From positions 1,116,001 through 1,180,000 of the forward strand of contig NZ_OY726395.1 in assembly GCF_963378085.1 (NCBI RefSeq): a stretch of 64,000 bases of DNA, given 5' to 3'. This document shows positions 36,828 through 45,726 of this stretch, in pieces. A program made the translations under genes and the position numbers. The notes under the pieces are model-generated. The model made no database searches. It saw only the letters and a list, made by a program, of their open reading frames with translations, and was not told where the DNA came from. The stretch is from Mycolicibacterium sp. MU0050. Its GTDB lineage: Bacteria > Actinomycetota > Actinomycetes > Mycobacteriales > Mycobacteriaceae. Position 1 is the stretch's first letter; every line of letters starts with the position of its first letter.

Positions 36828-37346
36828 CTACCGGCTGAGGACTTTGCCCAGCGTGCGAAGGTTTCTCGTGGTCGTCGACGACCGGTAGCGCTTCTTGCCC
36901 ATCGTTTTGCCGATCGTCGATGCCAAGGTGGTGGCCCGGGGCACCTGCCAGTACAGGACGCCGTCGCCGCGGGCGATCCGTTCCTCGCCGCCGGCCGGCA
37001 GGGCGGCGAGCTCGTCGAGCACGGCGGCGTCGGCGACAAAGGTGACATACGAATGGTGGCCGGCGACCTCGCGCTCGAAGGGGTAGGCGCCGTCGATGGC
37101 CCGCACGGTGTCGACGTCGTACACCAGCACCCAGGCCTCGTAGCCGAACGCGGCCCGCAGCGCCTGCTCGGCCGTGCTCCGTACAGCGCCGGTCGAGGCG
37201 TCCGAGTCGAGTAGGACGTTGCCGCTGGCCAGCACGGTCGTCACGGCGGTGAAGCCGGCGTCGGCGAAGACCCTGGCCACCTCGGCCATCTTCAGGTTCA
37301 CCCCGCCGACATTCACCCCCCGCAGGAACGCGACGTAGCGGGTCAC
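36828..37346 (-). CDS. DUF1697 family protein
   Basis: This 172-residue protein carries the family opening RYVAFLRGVNVGG and the LASGNVLLDS segment, ending with the Lys/Arg-rich TMGKKRYRSSTTTRNLRT element. These are standard DUF1697 features. The function is unknown. It starts at a GTG (37344-37346) and probably forms an operon with the methyltransferase downstream. Confidence 0.88.
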   Translation of the reverse strand: MTRYVAFLRGVNVGGVNLKMAEVARVFADAGFTAVTTVLASGNVLLDSDASTGAVRSTAEQALRAAFGYEAWVLVYDVDTVRAIDGAYPFEREVAGHHSYVTFVADAAVLDELAALPAGGEERIARGDGVLYWQVPRATTLASTIGKTMGKKRYRSSTTTRNLRTLGKVLSR

Positions 37347-37445
37347 GGAGCATCCCTCCGCGTCCGGCTGCAGCGCTGCGAGGGGGCCGCGGCCTCGACT
37401 GCCGTCATTTTCTCGATGGTAGAGACAACAGGGCCCGATCAGTAG

Positions 37446-37898
<453 letters not shown>

Positions 37899-38007
37899 CG
37901 CCCCTCTCTTCTCGCGCGACCGTGCGGGTCCCCGGCCGACACGCCGAGAAGTTCCCGTAGTTTGCGCACGTTCGCGGGCACCCGAAAGCAGCGTAGGGTT
38001 ACCGGCC

Positions 38008-38181
38008 ATGGGCAGACATGAGATGCCAGAGGATGAAACCAAGAGGCAGTTTCGCGAAGCTCTCGAGCGCAAGAACGCGAAGTCGGCCGGGGGTACCTCG
38101 CACGCCGACGGCGGGGCCAAGCAACCCCGGGCGCACGGGCCGGTCGAGGGGCGCCGCGAGTTCCGCCGCAAGAGCGGCTAG
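38008..38181 (+). CDS. small DUF5302-like protein, leaderless
   Basis: This 57-residue, highly charged protein begins MGRHEMPEDETKRQF and ends EFRRKSG; Lys, Arg, Glu and Gly dominate. It looks like the small DUF5302 family of mycobacteria. TAGGGT at 37994-37999 is a -10 box 8 nt before the ATG, so the transcript is probably leaderless. An internal ATG at 38023 is a second candidate start. It ends 1 bp before the convergent acyltransferase gene. Confidence 0.75.
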   Translation: MGRHEMPEDETKRQFREALERKNAKSAGGTSHADGGAKQPRAHGPVEGRREFRRKSG

Positions 38182-38182
38182 C

Positions 38183-39517
38183 TCACCGCGGCGCGGCCGC
38201 GTTCCGACGGCGATCGCCGTCGGGTGAGGTGACCGCGCCCGCCGGTGCGTAGCTCAGCAGCCGCGCGCCGACCAACGCCACCAACATCACTGCTACGCAG
38301 GCGATTCCGTCGTCCTTCAGTCCCCACTTGACGGCCGCCAGGATCGCCGCGCCGGCCAGGCACAGCAGCACTCCCACGGCGACGCTGCGGGCGCCGGGCG
38401 CCAGCGGGGCAGCGCCGTCCCAACCGCGCAGCGGCGCATTCTCCAGCGGTCGCAGGACCAGGAAGAGCACCATCACCACGGCGAGCACCAGCGCCAGCTG
38501 AAAGGCACTGAGCCAGAAGAAGTTGGGCTCGCCGGGATAGCGGTACAGGCCCAGGTAGCAGAACGCGAGGTGTGTCAGCAGCAGCGCCGGCATGTGCCAC
38601 AGGTACAGCGTCATGGCGCCGGAGTTGCCGATGGCCGTCAGCCACCACACCCGCGGCCGTTGCGCCCAGCGGTTGATCGCCGGGGCGGCGGCAATCACGA
38701 ACGCGCACATCATGATTGCGTGGCCCGCCAGCAGCAGCGACGGCGGGGTCATGTTGGCCAGCCGCTGGCCCTCGATGCCGACCAGGCTCAGCTCGTAGGG
38801 GCCGAACGCCAGCAGGGCCAGGTTGACGGCGAACATGCCGACGCCGATCCGCAGCGCCCAGCGCCCGTCGAGCACCCCGCGACGGTAGGCGACGCCGAAC
38901 ATGCCGGGTATCAACCACACGGTCATGTTGAGGTAGCCGAGCAGCGCCGTCCCGGGGACGTGCAGACGCACCACATCGATCGCGAGGACGAACAGCCAGA
39001 CCGCGACCACGCCGGCGGCCAAGTGTGCCGGCGTGTTGATCCGGCAGAGCAGCGGGATCGCCGCGAGCATCAACACGTAGGCGCCGAGAAACCACAGCAA
39101 CTGCACGCTGATGCCGGCGATGGGTTCGTAGATGTGGATGGGCAGGAGCGGGTACAAAGCCGCCAGCGTCACCGCCCAGAAGGCCAGGTAGTAGAACACC
39201 GGACGAAACAGCCGCGTGCAGCGCTTCATCAGCCAGCCGCCCCAGGACGCGCCCGGTTGCCACGACGTCACGCTGGCGGCGGCCCCGGCGAAGAAGAACA
39301 GCGGCATGATCTGCAACACCCAGGTCAAGGCCTGGAACAGCACCGAGGTGGTCAGCAGGTTGCCCCAGATGAAGACCTCGTCGCGGATCATGCTGGTGGC
39401 CATGACGGTGTGCCCGGCGACCACCCCCATCAGCGCGCAGATGCGGATGACGTCGATCGCGCGGTCACGATCGGGCGGCGTTTGCGAGGCGACCTCGGCG
39501 GGCGTCGGAAAGCTCAT
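38183..39517 (-). CDS. acyltransferase 3 family membrane protein
   Basis: This 444-residue protein has about eleven membrane helices and the acyltransferase_3 pattern: RAIDVIRICALMGVVAGH with the catalytic His near residue 36, LFFFAGAAAS, and a late GNSGAMTLYLWHMP. Such proteins O-acylate sugars of cell-surface or small molecules. The ATG is at 39517. It converges on the DUF5302 gene, with 1 bp between the stop codons. Confidence 0.88.
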   Translation of the reverse strand: MSFPTPAEVASQTPPDRDRAIDVIRICALMGVVAGHTVMATSMIRDEVFIWGNLLTTSVLFQALTWVLQIMPLFFFAGAAASVTSWQPGASWGGWLMKRCTRLFRPVFYYLAFWAVTLAALYPLLPIHIYEPIAGISVQLLWFLGAYVLMLAAIPLLCRINTPAHLAAGVVAVWLFVLAIDVVRLHVPGTALLGYLNMTVWLIPGMFGVAYRRGVLDGRWALRIGVGMFAVNLALLAFGPYELSLVGIEGQRLANMTPPSLLLAGHAIMMCAFVIAAAPAINRWAQRPRVWWLTAIGNSGAMTLYLWHMPALLLTHLAFCYLGLYRYPGEPNFFWLSAFQLALVLAVVMVLFLVLRPLENAPLRGWDGAAPLAPGARSVAVGVLLCLAGAAILAAVKWGLKDDGIACVAVMLVALVGARLLSYAPAGAVTSPDGDRRRNAAAPR

Positions 39518-39605
39518 GGGGCAAATCTAAGCCGCGCCCCACTGAGTAAAAGTCACTATTTTTCTCGGCTACGGGACCTTGTCCCGGCGTGGAACGCGGT
39601 CCCGG

Positions 39606-39902
39606 CTACTGCACCGGACAGGCATATTTGCGGGCCACATCCATCACCCGCTGCTGGGCGCCGGGACCGATGACTCCCTGCGCGGCGAGCTCCAAGCCGA
39701 TGTAGCCCGGCAGTCCGCCGACGCACGCCTGGTGGGCCAGCCGCCAGGCAGTGTCGGGGTTCAAGTGAAAACCGTTGCGCTCGAGGCCCTGCACATAACC
39801 GTCGAACTCCGGCGTGCCCTGGTCCGGCACCGCGGTGGCCGGGCCGGCCAGTGCGACGGCGGCACCCAGTGCGGCGCAGAGCAGCGCGATCAGACGTCCC
39901 AT
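39606..39902 (-). CDS. secreted DUF732 domain protein
   Basis: This 98-residue protein has a signal peptide of about 24 residues (cleavage after ATA, before VPDQ). The mature part carries the DUF732 pattern: FDGYVQGLERNGF, LAHQACVGG and a C-terminal YACPVQ. The two cysteines probably form a disulfide. GGGGGAAG just before the ATG at 39902 supports that start; the longer upstream frame has poor codons. Confidence 0.88.
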   Translation of the reverse strand: MGRLIALLCAALGAAVALAGPATAVPDQGTPEFDGYVQGLERNGFHLNPDTAWRLAHQACVGGLPGYIGLELAAQGVIGPGAQQRVMDVARKYACPVQ

Positions 39903-40068
39903 GTTCTTCCCCCTACCGACCTCGCGCGACCACCTACCGCGACGATGGCCCCTACCTTCGCACAACGCTCTGACACCGACGGGGAAAACGCGGATCAGCA
40001 GGGGATATGCCCGCAGTGGCCGATGGTGACGAGCTCCGATCCAAAAACCCCACATCTAGACTGGGCCC

Positions 40069-40653
40069 ATGGCGAACCTGCAGCTTGTTCAAGATCCCGA
40101 GGCCGATGCGCTGTTGGAATCCAACCCGCTGGCGCTGCTGATCGGCATGCTGCTCGATCAGCAGATCCCCATGGAGGTGGCGTTTGCCGGGCCGAAGAAG
40201 CTCGCCGAGCGCGTCGGCGATGTGGACGCCCGCCTGATCGCCGAGTACGACCCGGAGAAGTTCGCCGCGCTGTGCGCGGAAACCCCTGCGGTGCACCGCT
40301 TCCCGGGATCGATGTCGAAGCGGATCCAGGACCTGGCCCGGATCATCGTCGACGAGTACGACGGCGACGCGGCCGCGGTGTGGACCGAGGGCAATCCCGA
40401 CGGCCGCGAGGTGTTGCTGCGGCTCAAGCGACTGCCGGGCTTCGGTGATCAGAAGGCCCGCATCTTCCTGGCGCTGCTGGGCAAGCAGTACGGTCTGACC
40501 GCGCCGGGCTGGCGGGAGGCCGCCGGCGACTACGGCCAGGACGGCACCCACATGTCGATCGCGGATGTGATCGACGCCGAGTCACTCGGCAAGGTGCGCA
40601 GCTACAAGAAGCAGATGAAGGCGCAAGCCAAGGCGGCCAAGACCAAATCCTGA
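40069..40653 (+). CDS. HhH-GPD family base-excision repair-like protein
   Basis: This 194-residue protein has a helix-hairpin-helix element (LKRLPGFGDQKARIFLALL, about residues 121-139) and LLIGMLLDQQIPMEVAF at the N-terminus, as in HhH-GPD DNA glycosylases. It corresponds to Rv1156. There is no Fe-S cysteine cluster. The C-terminus is Lys-rich (KKQMKAQAKAAKTKS). The base specificity is not predictable. Confidence 0.88.
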   Translation: MANLQLVQDPEADALLESNPLALLIGMLLDQQIPMEVAFAGPKKLAERVGDVDARLIAEYDPEKFAALCAETPAVHRFPGSMSKRIQDLARIIVDEYDGDAAAVWTEGNPDGREVLLRLKRLPGFGDQKARIFLALLGKQYGLTAPGWREAAGDYGQDGTHMSIADVIDAESLGKVRSYKKQMKAQAKAAKTKS

Positions 40654-40757
40654 CGACGAGCGTCCACTGAGGTACACCCGCATCGGCGTGTCGTGTACCT
40701 GGGTGGCCGCTCACGCGACGGCGCCCACGCCGCCGGGGTCCCCGACGAGGACCAGCG

Positions 40758-41729
40758 TCAGGGAACCACCGTCGAGCCGATGGTCGGCATGAACTGGCAC
40801 TGCTTCTCGGTGGTGGTGACCTGGCCGAAGATGGTCGACATGATGCTGCCCGAGCCGGTGTCGGCGATGGCGGTCAGCGTGGTCGGACCCTCGGGGTTGA
40901 TGTCATCGCGCGGGGTGAGGGTGGCACTGCCGGACTTGCCGGTGGTCAGGTTGACCCAAGTGACGTTGAGCGGCAGCTTCTGCTCGTCGGCCGGGCCCGA
41001 GGTGCCGACGGCAGTGAACACGTAGGCCGTCTGACCAGGTCCGGGACCCGGGGTCGGGATCTTCGCCGGACCGGCCACCGAAATCGCGGTGGCAATCGCG
41101 TTGCCACCGTCGGCCAGGCAGCCGTTGCCGATCGACGGGTACAGGAAGTCCTGCTTGACCGGGGCGTCGGGGCCGAATGCGGAGCCTGCCGGCGCGGGCG
41201 CCGGTGCTTCCGGTGCAGGCACGGCGGCCTCCGGTGCAGGCACGGCCGCCTCGGGTGCCGGTGCCGGCGCGGCGGCGGGCACGGCATCGAGCGCCGGACC
41301 GACCGCGTGCGCGGGATCCACCCCCGGGGGCAGGTGCGCGGCGGCCCCGGGCACCACACCGGCCGGCGGGTTGTGCGGGACGCCGGCCGCCGGGCCGTGC
41401 GCCACCGGGGTGGCCGCGCCGGGCGGATCGGAGACGAACTGGCTCACTGCGGCGGCCAGATTGTGCGTCTCCATGGGGGCGTCGGAGTTCTGGGTGAAGG
41501 CCGCCGCGGCGGCCATCAACATCTGCGCGGCGTTCGACGGGTCGCCCGCGGCCTGCTGAATTGCGGGGCTCAGACTCTCCATCGCCGACAGACCCGGAGC
41601 CTGCAAGCCATCGATGGGCAGCGGTGCGGGCGCCGCCGGTTCGGCGGAGGCGACGCCGCCGAACGTCAGGGCGACCGTTGAGCCGACGACCAGCGCGGTG
41701 GTGGCGAACAGGTTCCGGGTCTGCGACAT
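40758..41729 (-). CDS. exported Ala/Pro-rich protein (Rv1157c-like)
   Basis: This 323-residue protein has a signal peptide of about 29 residues ending ASA-EPAAPA. An Ala-rich helical part (about 35-100) and a Pro/Ala region with tandem PEAAVPAPEA units (about 145-165) precede a globular C-terminal domain (about 175-323) with VTWVNLTTGKSG and two cysteines. It corresponds to the conserved Ala/Pro-rich protein Rv1157c; the function is unknown. The ATG at 41729 is preferred to an upstream TTG at 41741. It is followed on the same strand by its smaller neighbour gene. Confidence 0.85.
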   Translation of the reverse strand: MSQTRNLFATTALVVGSTVALTFGGVASAEPAAPAPLPIDGLQAPGLSAMESLSPAIQQAAGDPSNAAQMLMAAAAAFTQNSDAPMETHNLAAAVSQFVSDPPGAATPVAHGPAAGVPHNPPAGVVPGAAAHLPPGVDPAHAVGPALDAVPAAAPAPAPEAAVPAPEAAVPAPEAPAPAPAGSAFGPDAPVKQDFLYPSIGNGCLADGGNAIATAISVAGPAKIPTPGPGPGQTAYVFTAVGTSGPADEQKLPLNVTWVNLTTGKSGSATLTPRDDINPEGPTTLTAIADTGSGSIMSTIFGQVTTTEKQCQFMPTIGSTVVP

Positions 41730-41766
41730 GGGGGAGTCCAATCCTCGAGGATTCAGTGGGTCGCTA

Positions 41767-42375
41767 TCAGGGCAGAGCTGCGGTGGGGAACAGCGAGGCC
41801 AGTGCGGCCCCGGTCCCCGGTGCGGCGCTGGCCGGCGCTTGCGTCGCGACGGCGGCGGCCTGGGTCGGGGTCAGCGCGTTGACGGTGCCGGGGATCAGGC
41901 TGACCAGGTCACCCGGGAACGAGACCTGCTGGGGCAGCGGCACCGGCAGTCCGGGCACCTGCGGCAGCGTGATTTCGGCGCCCGGCTGGGTCACCGCCGG
42001 GGTGGTCGCGGTCGTTGCCGGCGCCGTGACCGGCATCCCCGGCAGGGTGCTGGCCGGTGCCCCCGGAGCCGTGCCCGGCAGGCCCGTGAGCTGCTGCGGC
42101 AGGTTCACGCTGGCGGTCGCGACCGGCGGCGGGGCGGCCGGCGCCGCGGGCGTGGCCGGGGTGCCGGTCAGTATCGAGGCGGCGTTCTGCAGCAGTTGCG
42201 GGGCCGCGGCCGGGTCGACGATCTGCTCGACCACGTTCAGTCCGGGCACGTTCGGTGCGGGCACCGGCGGAGCCGGGGCGGCCGGGTCGGCCTTGGCGAT
42301 TCCGCCGGTCAACATGGCGGCGCCGGCGCCGACGACGATAGCGGTGGTGGACAACGCGCTTCTGATTCCTGACAT
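41767..42375 (-). CDS. exported Ala/Pro-rich protein (Rv1158c-like)
   Basis: This 202-residue protein has a signal peptide of about 28 residues (IAKA, then DPAAPAPP). The mature chain is mostly Pro, Ala, Thr, Leu and Val with LPQVPGLPVPLPQQ-type runs and no cysteines. It corresponds to Rv1158c by position and composition. It shares the exported Ala/Pro plan with the adjacent gene, so the two may be co-expressed and work at the envelope. The ATG at 42375 is chosen over a TTG at 42384. Confidence 0.82.
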   Translation of the reverse strand: MSGIRSALSTTAIVVGAGAAMLTGGIAKADPAAPAPPVPAPNVPGLNVVEQIVDPAAAPQLLQNAASILTGTPATPAAPAAPPPVATASVNLPQQLTGLPGTAPGAPASTLPGMPVTAPATTATTPAVTQPGAEITLPQVPGLPVPLPQQVSFPGDLVSLIPGTVNALTPTQAAAVATQAPASAAPGTGAALASLFPTAALP

Positions 42376-42582
42376 GGCTCCCAATCCCTTGTTTTCAGCG
42401 GTGAAGCCGAAGCTACGTTGTTACTGATGGGACTCAAGTGACACGTGTGGCATTTATTCGACCGTTACCGAAGCGAGCGTCGACGGTGACCGCGCGCTCC
42501 CGAGCGCATGGCCAGACGTTAAAGTCGGCGAATCGACACCGAACCGAAGAGTCCGCTGGCGACCCTGCTCCGCCTGGCCCCC

Positions 42583-43758
42583 GTGCTGCTGGTGGTCAGC
42601 ATCGCCGCGCGGTTGGCCTGGACCTATCTGGTCCCCACCGGGGCAAACTTCGTCGATCTGCACGTCTACATCGGCGGCGCGCAGACCCTCGACACGCCCG
42701 GCGCGCTGTACAGCTACGTCTACGCCGAGCAGACGCCGGACTTCCCGCTGCCGTTCACCTACCCGCCGTTCGCGGCGGTCGTCTTCTATCCGCTGACGCT
42801 GCTGCCCTTCGAGGTGGTGGCGTTCGGCTGGACCGTCGGCATCATGGCGGCGCTGTACGGCGTGGTGCGGGTCAGTCAACGCCTGCTCGGCCTGGCGGGC
42901 GGCCGCCGCAGCGCCATGTTGTGGACGGCGGTGGGGATCTGGACGGAGCCGCTGCGCAGCACCTTCGACTACGGCCAGGTCAACGTGGTGTTGGTGCTGG
43001 GTGTGCTGTGCGCGGTGTACAGCAGCCGATGGTGGCTCTCCGGGCTGCTGCTGGGGCTGGCAGCCGGCGTCAAGCTGACCCCGGCGATCGGCGGGCTGTA
43101 TTTCGTGGGCGTGCGGCGGTGGGGCGTCGCGGTGTTCTCCGCCGTCGTCTTCTTCGCCACGGTCGGGGTGGCGCTGCTGGTGGTCGGGCAGCAGGCCCGG
43201 TACTACTTCACCGACCTGTTGGGCGACGCCGATCGGGTGGGGCCGGTCGGTACGTCGTTCAATCAGTCCTGGCGAGGCGGGTTTTCGCGGATCCTGGGCG
43301 CCGACGCCGAGTACGGCCCACTGGTCGTGACGGCCATCGCGATGACGGCGGTACTCGCGTGGCTGGCGTGGCGCGCGCTGGCCGCCGCGCCCGGGGAACT
43401 CGACCGACTGGGGCTGGTCGTCGTGGTGCAACTGTTCGGCCTGCTGCTCTCGCCGATCTCCTGGACGCACCACTGGGTCTGGGTGCTGCCGCTGATGATC
43501 TGGTTGCTGCAGGGGCCGTATCGATACCTGCGGGAGGCCCGGCTGCTGGGCTGGGGCTGGTTGATCCTCACGCTGATCGGTGTGCCCTGGCTGCTCAGCT
43601 TTGCCCAGCCGAGCATCTGGGAGATCGGCCGGCCGTGGTACCTGGCCTGGGCCGGCCTGGTCTACATCGTCGCCGCGGTGGTGACGCTGGGATGGATCGC
43701 CGCGGTGCGGCTCAGGTTTCCGGGCGGGCGACGATCCTGTCGATATCGCGCGCCATAG
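42583..43758 (+). CDS. pimE: polyprenol-phosphate-mannose-dependent mannosyltransferase PimE
   Basis: This is an integral membrane GT-C mannosyltransferase, closely resembling PimE (Rv1159), which adds an alpha-1,2 mannose to phosphatidylinositol mannosides. The first loop keeps [14 protein letters not shown] with the catalytic-type Asp, then [26 protein letters not shown] and [14 protein letters not shown]. The start is uncertain: GTG at 42583 begins within the first helix, while the frame stays open to 42523 without ATG or GTG. TAAAGT (42520-42525) looks like a -10. The end overlaps the convergent PCD gene by 47 nt. Confidence 0.9.
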   Translation: MLLVVSIAARLAWTYLVPTGANFVDLHVYIGGAQTLDTPGALYSYVYAEQTPDFPLPFTYPPFAAVVFYPLTLLPFEVVAFGWTVGIMAALYGVVRVSQRLLGLAGGRRSAMLWTAVGIWTEPLRSTFDYGQVNVVLVLGVLCAVYSSRWWLSGLLLGLAAGVKLTPAIGGLYFVGVRRWGVAVFSAVVFFATVGVALLVVGQQARYYFTDLLGDADRVGPVGTSFNQSWRGGFSRILGADAEYGPLVVTAIAMTAVLAWLAWRALAAAPGELDRLGLVVVVQLFGLLLSPISWTHHWVWVLPLMIWLLQGPYRYLREARLLGWGWLILTLIGVPWLLSFAQPSIWEIGRPWYLAWAGLVYIVAAVVTLGWIAAVRLRFPGGRRSCRYRAP

Positions 43759-44005
43759 CAACGTCTTTCTCGGTGATGCCGCCCGCGGAATGCGTCACCA
43801 ACGCGAAAGTTACCGTCCGCCAGCGAATATCGATATCGGGATGATGGTCTTCGGATTCCGCGTGCTCGGCCACCCGTCGCACCGCGTCGATCCCCTCGAG
43901 GAACGACGCGAACTTGATCGACCTGCGCAGCGCCCCGTCGGAACGCTGCCAGCCGTCGAGATCCTTGGCGGCGGCGTCCACTTGCTCATCGGTTAACACA
44001 GCCAT
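43712..44005 (-). CDS. pterin-4a-carbinolamine dehydratase-like protein
   Basis: This 97-residue protein has the PCD/DCoH signature [14 protein letters not shown] with HHP at about residues 55-57, a THSAGGIT motif and the expected length. It corresponds to Rv1159A. The ATG at 44005 follows TACCGT (minus strand, 44012-44017) by 6 nt, which fits a leaderless transcript. The last 47 nt overlap the pimE end on the other strand. Confidence 0.9.
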   Translation of the reverse strand: MAVLTDEQVDAAAKDLDGWQRSDGALRRSIKFASFLEGIDAVRRVAEHAESEDHHPDIDIRWRTVTFALVTHSAGGITEKDVAMARDIDRIVARPET

Positions 44006-44010
44006 CCTTC

Positions 44011-44024
44011 GACGGTATACCGTC
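44011..44024. promoter_or_regulatory. symmetric divergent promoter GACGGTATACCGTC
   Basis: This perfect 14-bp palindrome gives a TACCGT -10 box on each strand: plus 44018-44023, 9 nt before the mutT2 ATG, and minus 44012-44017, 6 nt before the PCD ATG. The two -10 boxes abut, so only one polymerase could open this DNA at a time. Confidence 0.6.
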
Positions 44025-44032
44025 AGCGCATC

Positions 44033-44428
44033 ATGGCGGTTCAGATCGTGGTCGCGGGCGCACTGATCGTCGACGGGGCCCTGCTGGTGGCCCAACGTGA
44101 CCGCCCCCCGGCCCTGGCCGGCCTCTGGGAACTTCCGGGCGGAAAAGTGGCGCCGGGGGAGTCCGACGCCGACGCACTGGCCCGTGAGCTGCAGGAAGAA
44201 CTCGGTGTCCGGGTTGCCGTCGGCGCCAGGCTGGGCGCGGAGGTGCCGCTGGGCGAGACGATGGCGTTGCGCGCCTACCGGGTGACGCTGACCGCCGGCA
44301 GCGCGCACCCCCACGACCACCGTGCGCTGCGATGGGTGACTACCGCCGAATTGCACACGCTGCCCTGGGTCCCCGCCGACACGGCGTGGTTGCCCGACCT
44401 CACCGCGGCGCTGGGGCAGTGCAGCTGA
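44033..44428 (+). CDS. mutT2: 8-oxo-dGTP/CTP pyrophosphatase MutT2
   Basis: This 131-residue Nudix hydrolase has a complete Nudix box starting GGKVAPGE and ending RELQEELGV (about residues 37-58). Length, the WELPGGK lead-in and position all match MutT2 (Rv1160), which removes oxidised nucleotides, dCTP and CTP analogues. The ATG appears leaderless. It lies between the PCD gene and the nar operon, as in M. tuberculosis apart from narK. Confidence 0.9.
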   Translation: MAVQIVVAGALIVDGALLVAQRDRPPALAGLWELPGGKVAPGESDADALARELQEELGVRVAVGARLGAEVPLGETMALRAYRVTLTAGSAHPHDHRALRWVTTAELHTLPWVPADTAWLPDLTAALGQCS

Positions 44429-44458
44429 ACTCGACGCGGCTTAACGAGTTCGACTGAA

Positions 44459-44475
44459 AGATTTTCGCCAAATCT
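44459..44475. promoter_or_regulatory. dyad AGATTT-TCGCC-AAATCT before narK
   Basis: A perfect 6-5-6 dyad lies 31 nt after the mutT2 stop and 36 bp before the narK GTG. It could be an operator for the nar operon or a weak terminator of mutT2; there is no U-tract. It does not match CRP, DosR or FNR consensus. Confidence 0.35.
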
Positions 44476-44511
44476 CACCCGGCGTCACGGATACGGTGAT
44501 TACCTGAGTGC

Positions 44512-45726
44512 GTGACCACGGCAGCCCCGTCGTCCACTTACGCCGGGCAAGGCGTGAACCTCGCGCTGGCGACTTGGATCTCGACGATCAATTTCTGGGC
44601 CTGGAACCTGATCGGCCCGATGTCCACCACCTATGCCGCTGACCTGTCGCTCAGCGCCACCGAGACGTCGCTCCTGGTCGCCACGCCCATCCTGGTGGGG
44701 TCGCTGGGCCGGCTGGTCAGCGGGCCGCTGACCGACCGGTTCGGCGGGCGGATCATGCTGATCGCGGTCACCTTGGCCTCGATTCCGCCGGTGCTGGCGG
44801 TCGGATTCGCCGGCTCCATCGGCTCCTACCCGTTGCTGCTGGTGTTCGGGTTCTTCCTCGGCATCGCCGGCACCATCTTCGCCGTCGGCATCCCGTTTGC
44901 GAACAACTGGTTCGATCCGTCGCGGCGCGGGTTCGCCACCGGGGTCTTCGGCGCGGGCATGGTGGGCACCGCGCTCTCGGCGTTCTTCACGCCGCGCCTG
45001 GTCAACGCGTTCGGCCTGATGACCACCCATGTCCTCATCGCCGTCGCCCTGGCCCTGACGGCGCTGCTGAGCTTGGTCATGCTGCGGAACTCCTCGCGCT
45101 TCCACCCGAACACCGACCCGGTGCTGCCGAAGCTGTTGGCTGCCAGCAAACTTCGCGTCACCTGGGAGATGGCGTTCCTGTACGCCGTGGTCTTCGGTGG
45201 CTTCGTCGCCTTCAGCAACTACCTGCCCACCTACATCCGGGCGATCTACGAGTTCGGACCCGTCGACGCCGGCGCCAGAACCGCGGCATTCGCGTTGGCC
45301 GCCGTGCTGGCCCGACCCGTCGGCGGCGCGCTGGCCGACCGGATACCGCCCAAGGTGGTGGTGCTGGCCTCGCTGGCCGGCACCGCCGTGATGGCCTTCA
45401 TCGCGGTCGTCCAGCCGCCCGCCGACTTCTGGTCGGCCGTGACCTTCACCCTGTTGGCCCTCTTCCTCGGCATCGGCACCGGTGGGGTGTTCGCCTGGGT
45501 GGCGGGCCGCGCCCCGGCCAAATCGGTCGGATCGGTCACCGGAATCGTTGCCGCCGCAGGTGGTTTGGGCGGTTACTTCCCACCCCTGGTGATGGGCGCC
45601 ACCTACAACAGCCAGGACAACCACTACACCGTCGGCCTGTTGTTGCTCGTGCTCACGGCGTTGGCCGCACTCGCCTACACGGCGTTCTTCCTGCACAACC
45701 GCGAACCTCAGCCGGAGACAACATGA
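44512..45726 (+). CDS. narK: nitrate/nitrite transporter of the NarK (NNP) family
   Basis: This 404-residue MFS protein of the NNP group has about twelve membrane helices. It keeps LATWISTINFWAWNLIGP at the start, the GxLTDRFGGR loop, GIAGTIFAVGIPFANNWFDP near helix 4-5 (the nitrate signature region) and GVFAWVAGRA. It probably imports nitrate and may export nitrite. The start is a GTG at 44512, and the stop overlaps the narG ATG by 4 nt, so it is in the narGHJI operon. Confidence 0.93.
   Translation: MTTAAPSSTYAGQGVNLALATWISTINFWAWNLIGPMSTTYAADLSLSATETSLLVATPILVGSLGRLVSGPLTDRFGGRIMLIAVTLASIPPVLAVGFAGSIGSYPLLLVFGFFLGIAGTIFAVGIPFANNWFDPSRRGFATGVFGAGMVGTALSAFFTPRLVNAFGLMTTHVLIAVALALTALLSLVMLRNSSRFHPNTDPVLPKLLAASKLRVTWEMAFLYAVVFGGFVAFSNYLPTYIRAIYEFGPVDAGARTAAFALAAVLARPVGGALADRIPPKVVVLASLAGTAVMAFIAVVQPPADFWSAVTFTLLALFLGIGTGGVFAWVAGRAPAKSVGSVTGIVAAAGGLGGYFPPLVMGATYNSQDNHYTVGLLLLVLTALAALAYTAFFLHNREPQPETT

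Noticed and set aside
41180-41260. short tandem repeats that could suggest a CRISPR or minisatellite
   Set aside because: They encode PEAAVPAPEA units in the Ala/Pro-rich exported protein; there are no spacers.
42438-43844. 468-codon plus frame overlapping pimE
   Set aside because: The translation is Arg/Pro/Gly-rich; the PimE frame has clear membrane helices and family motifs.
44485-44500. TCAC-N7-GTGA near narK considered as a CRP site
   Set aside because: The half-sites are in the opposite order to the mycobacterial Crp consensus GTGA-N8-TCAC and the spacing is wrong.
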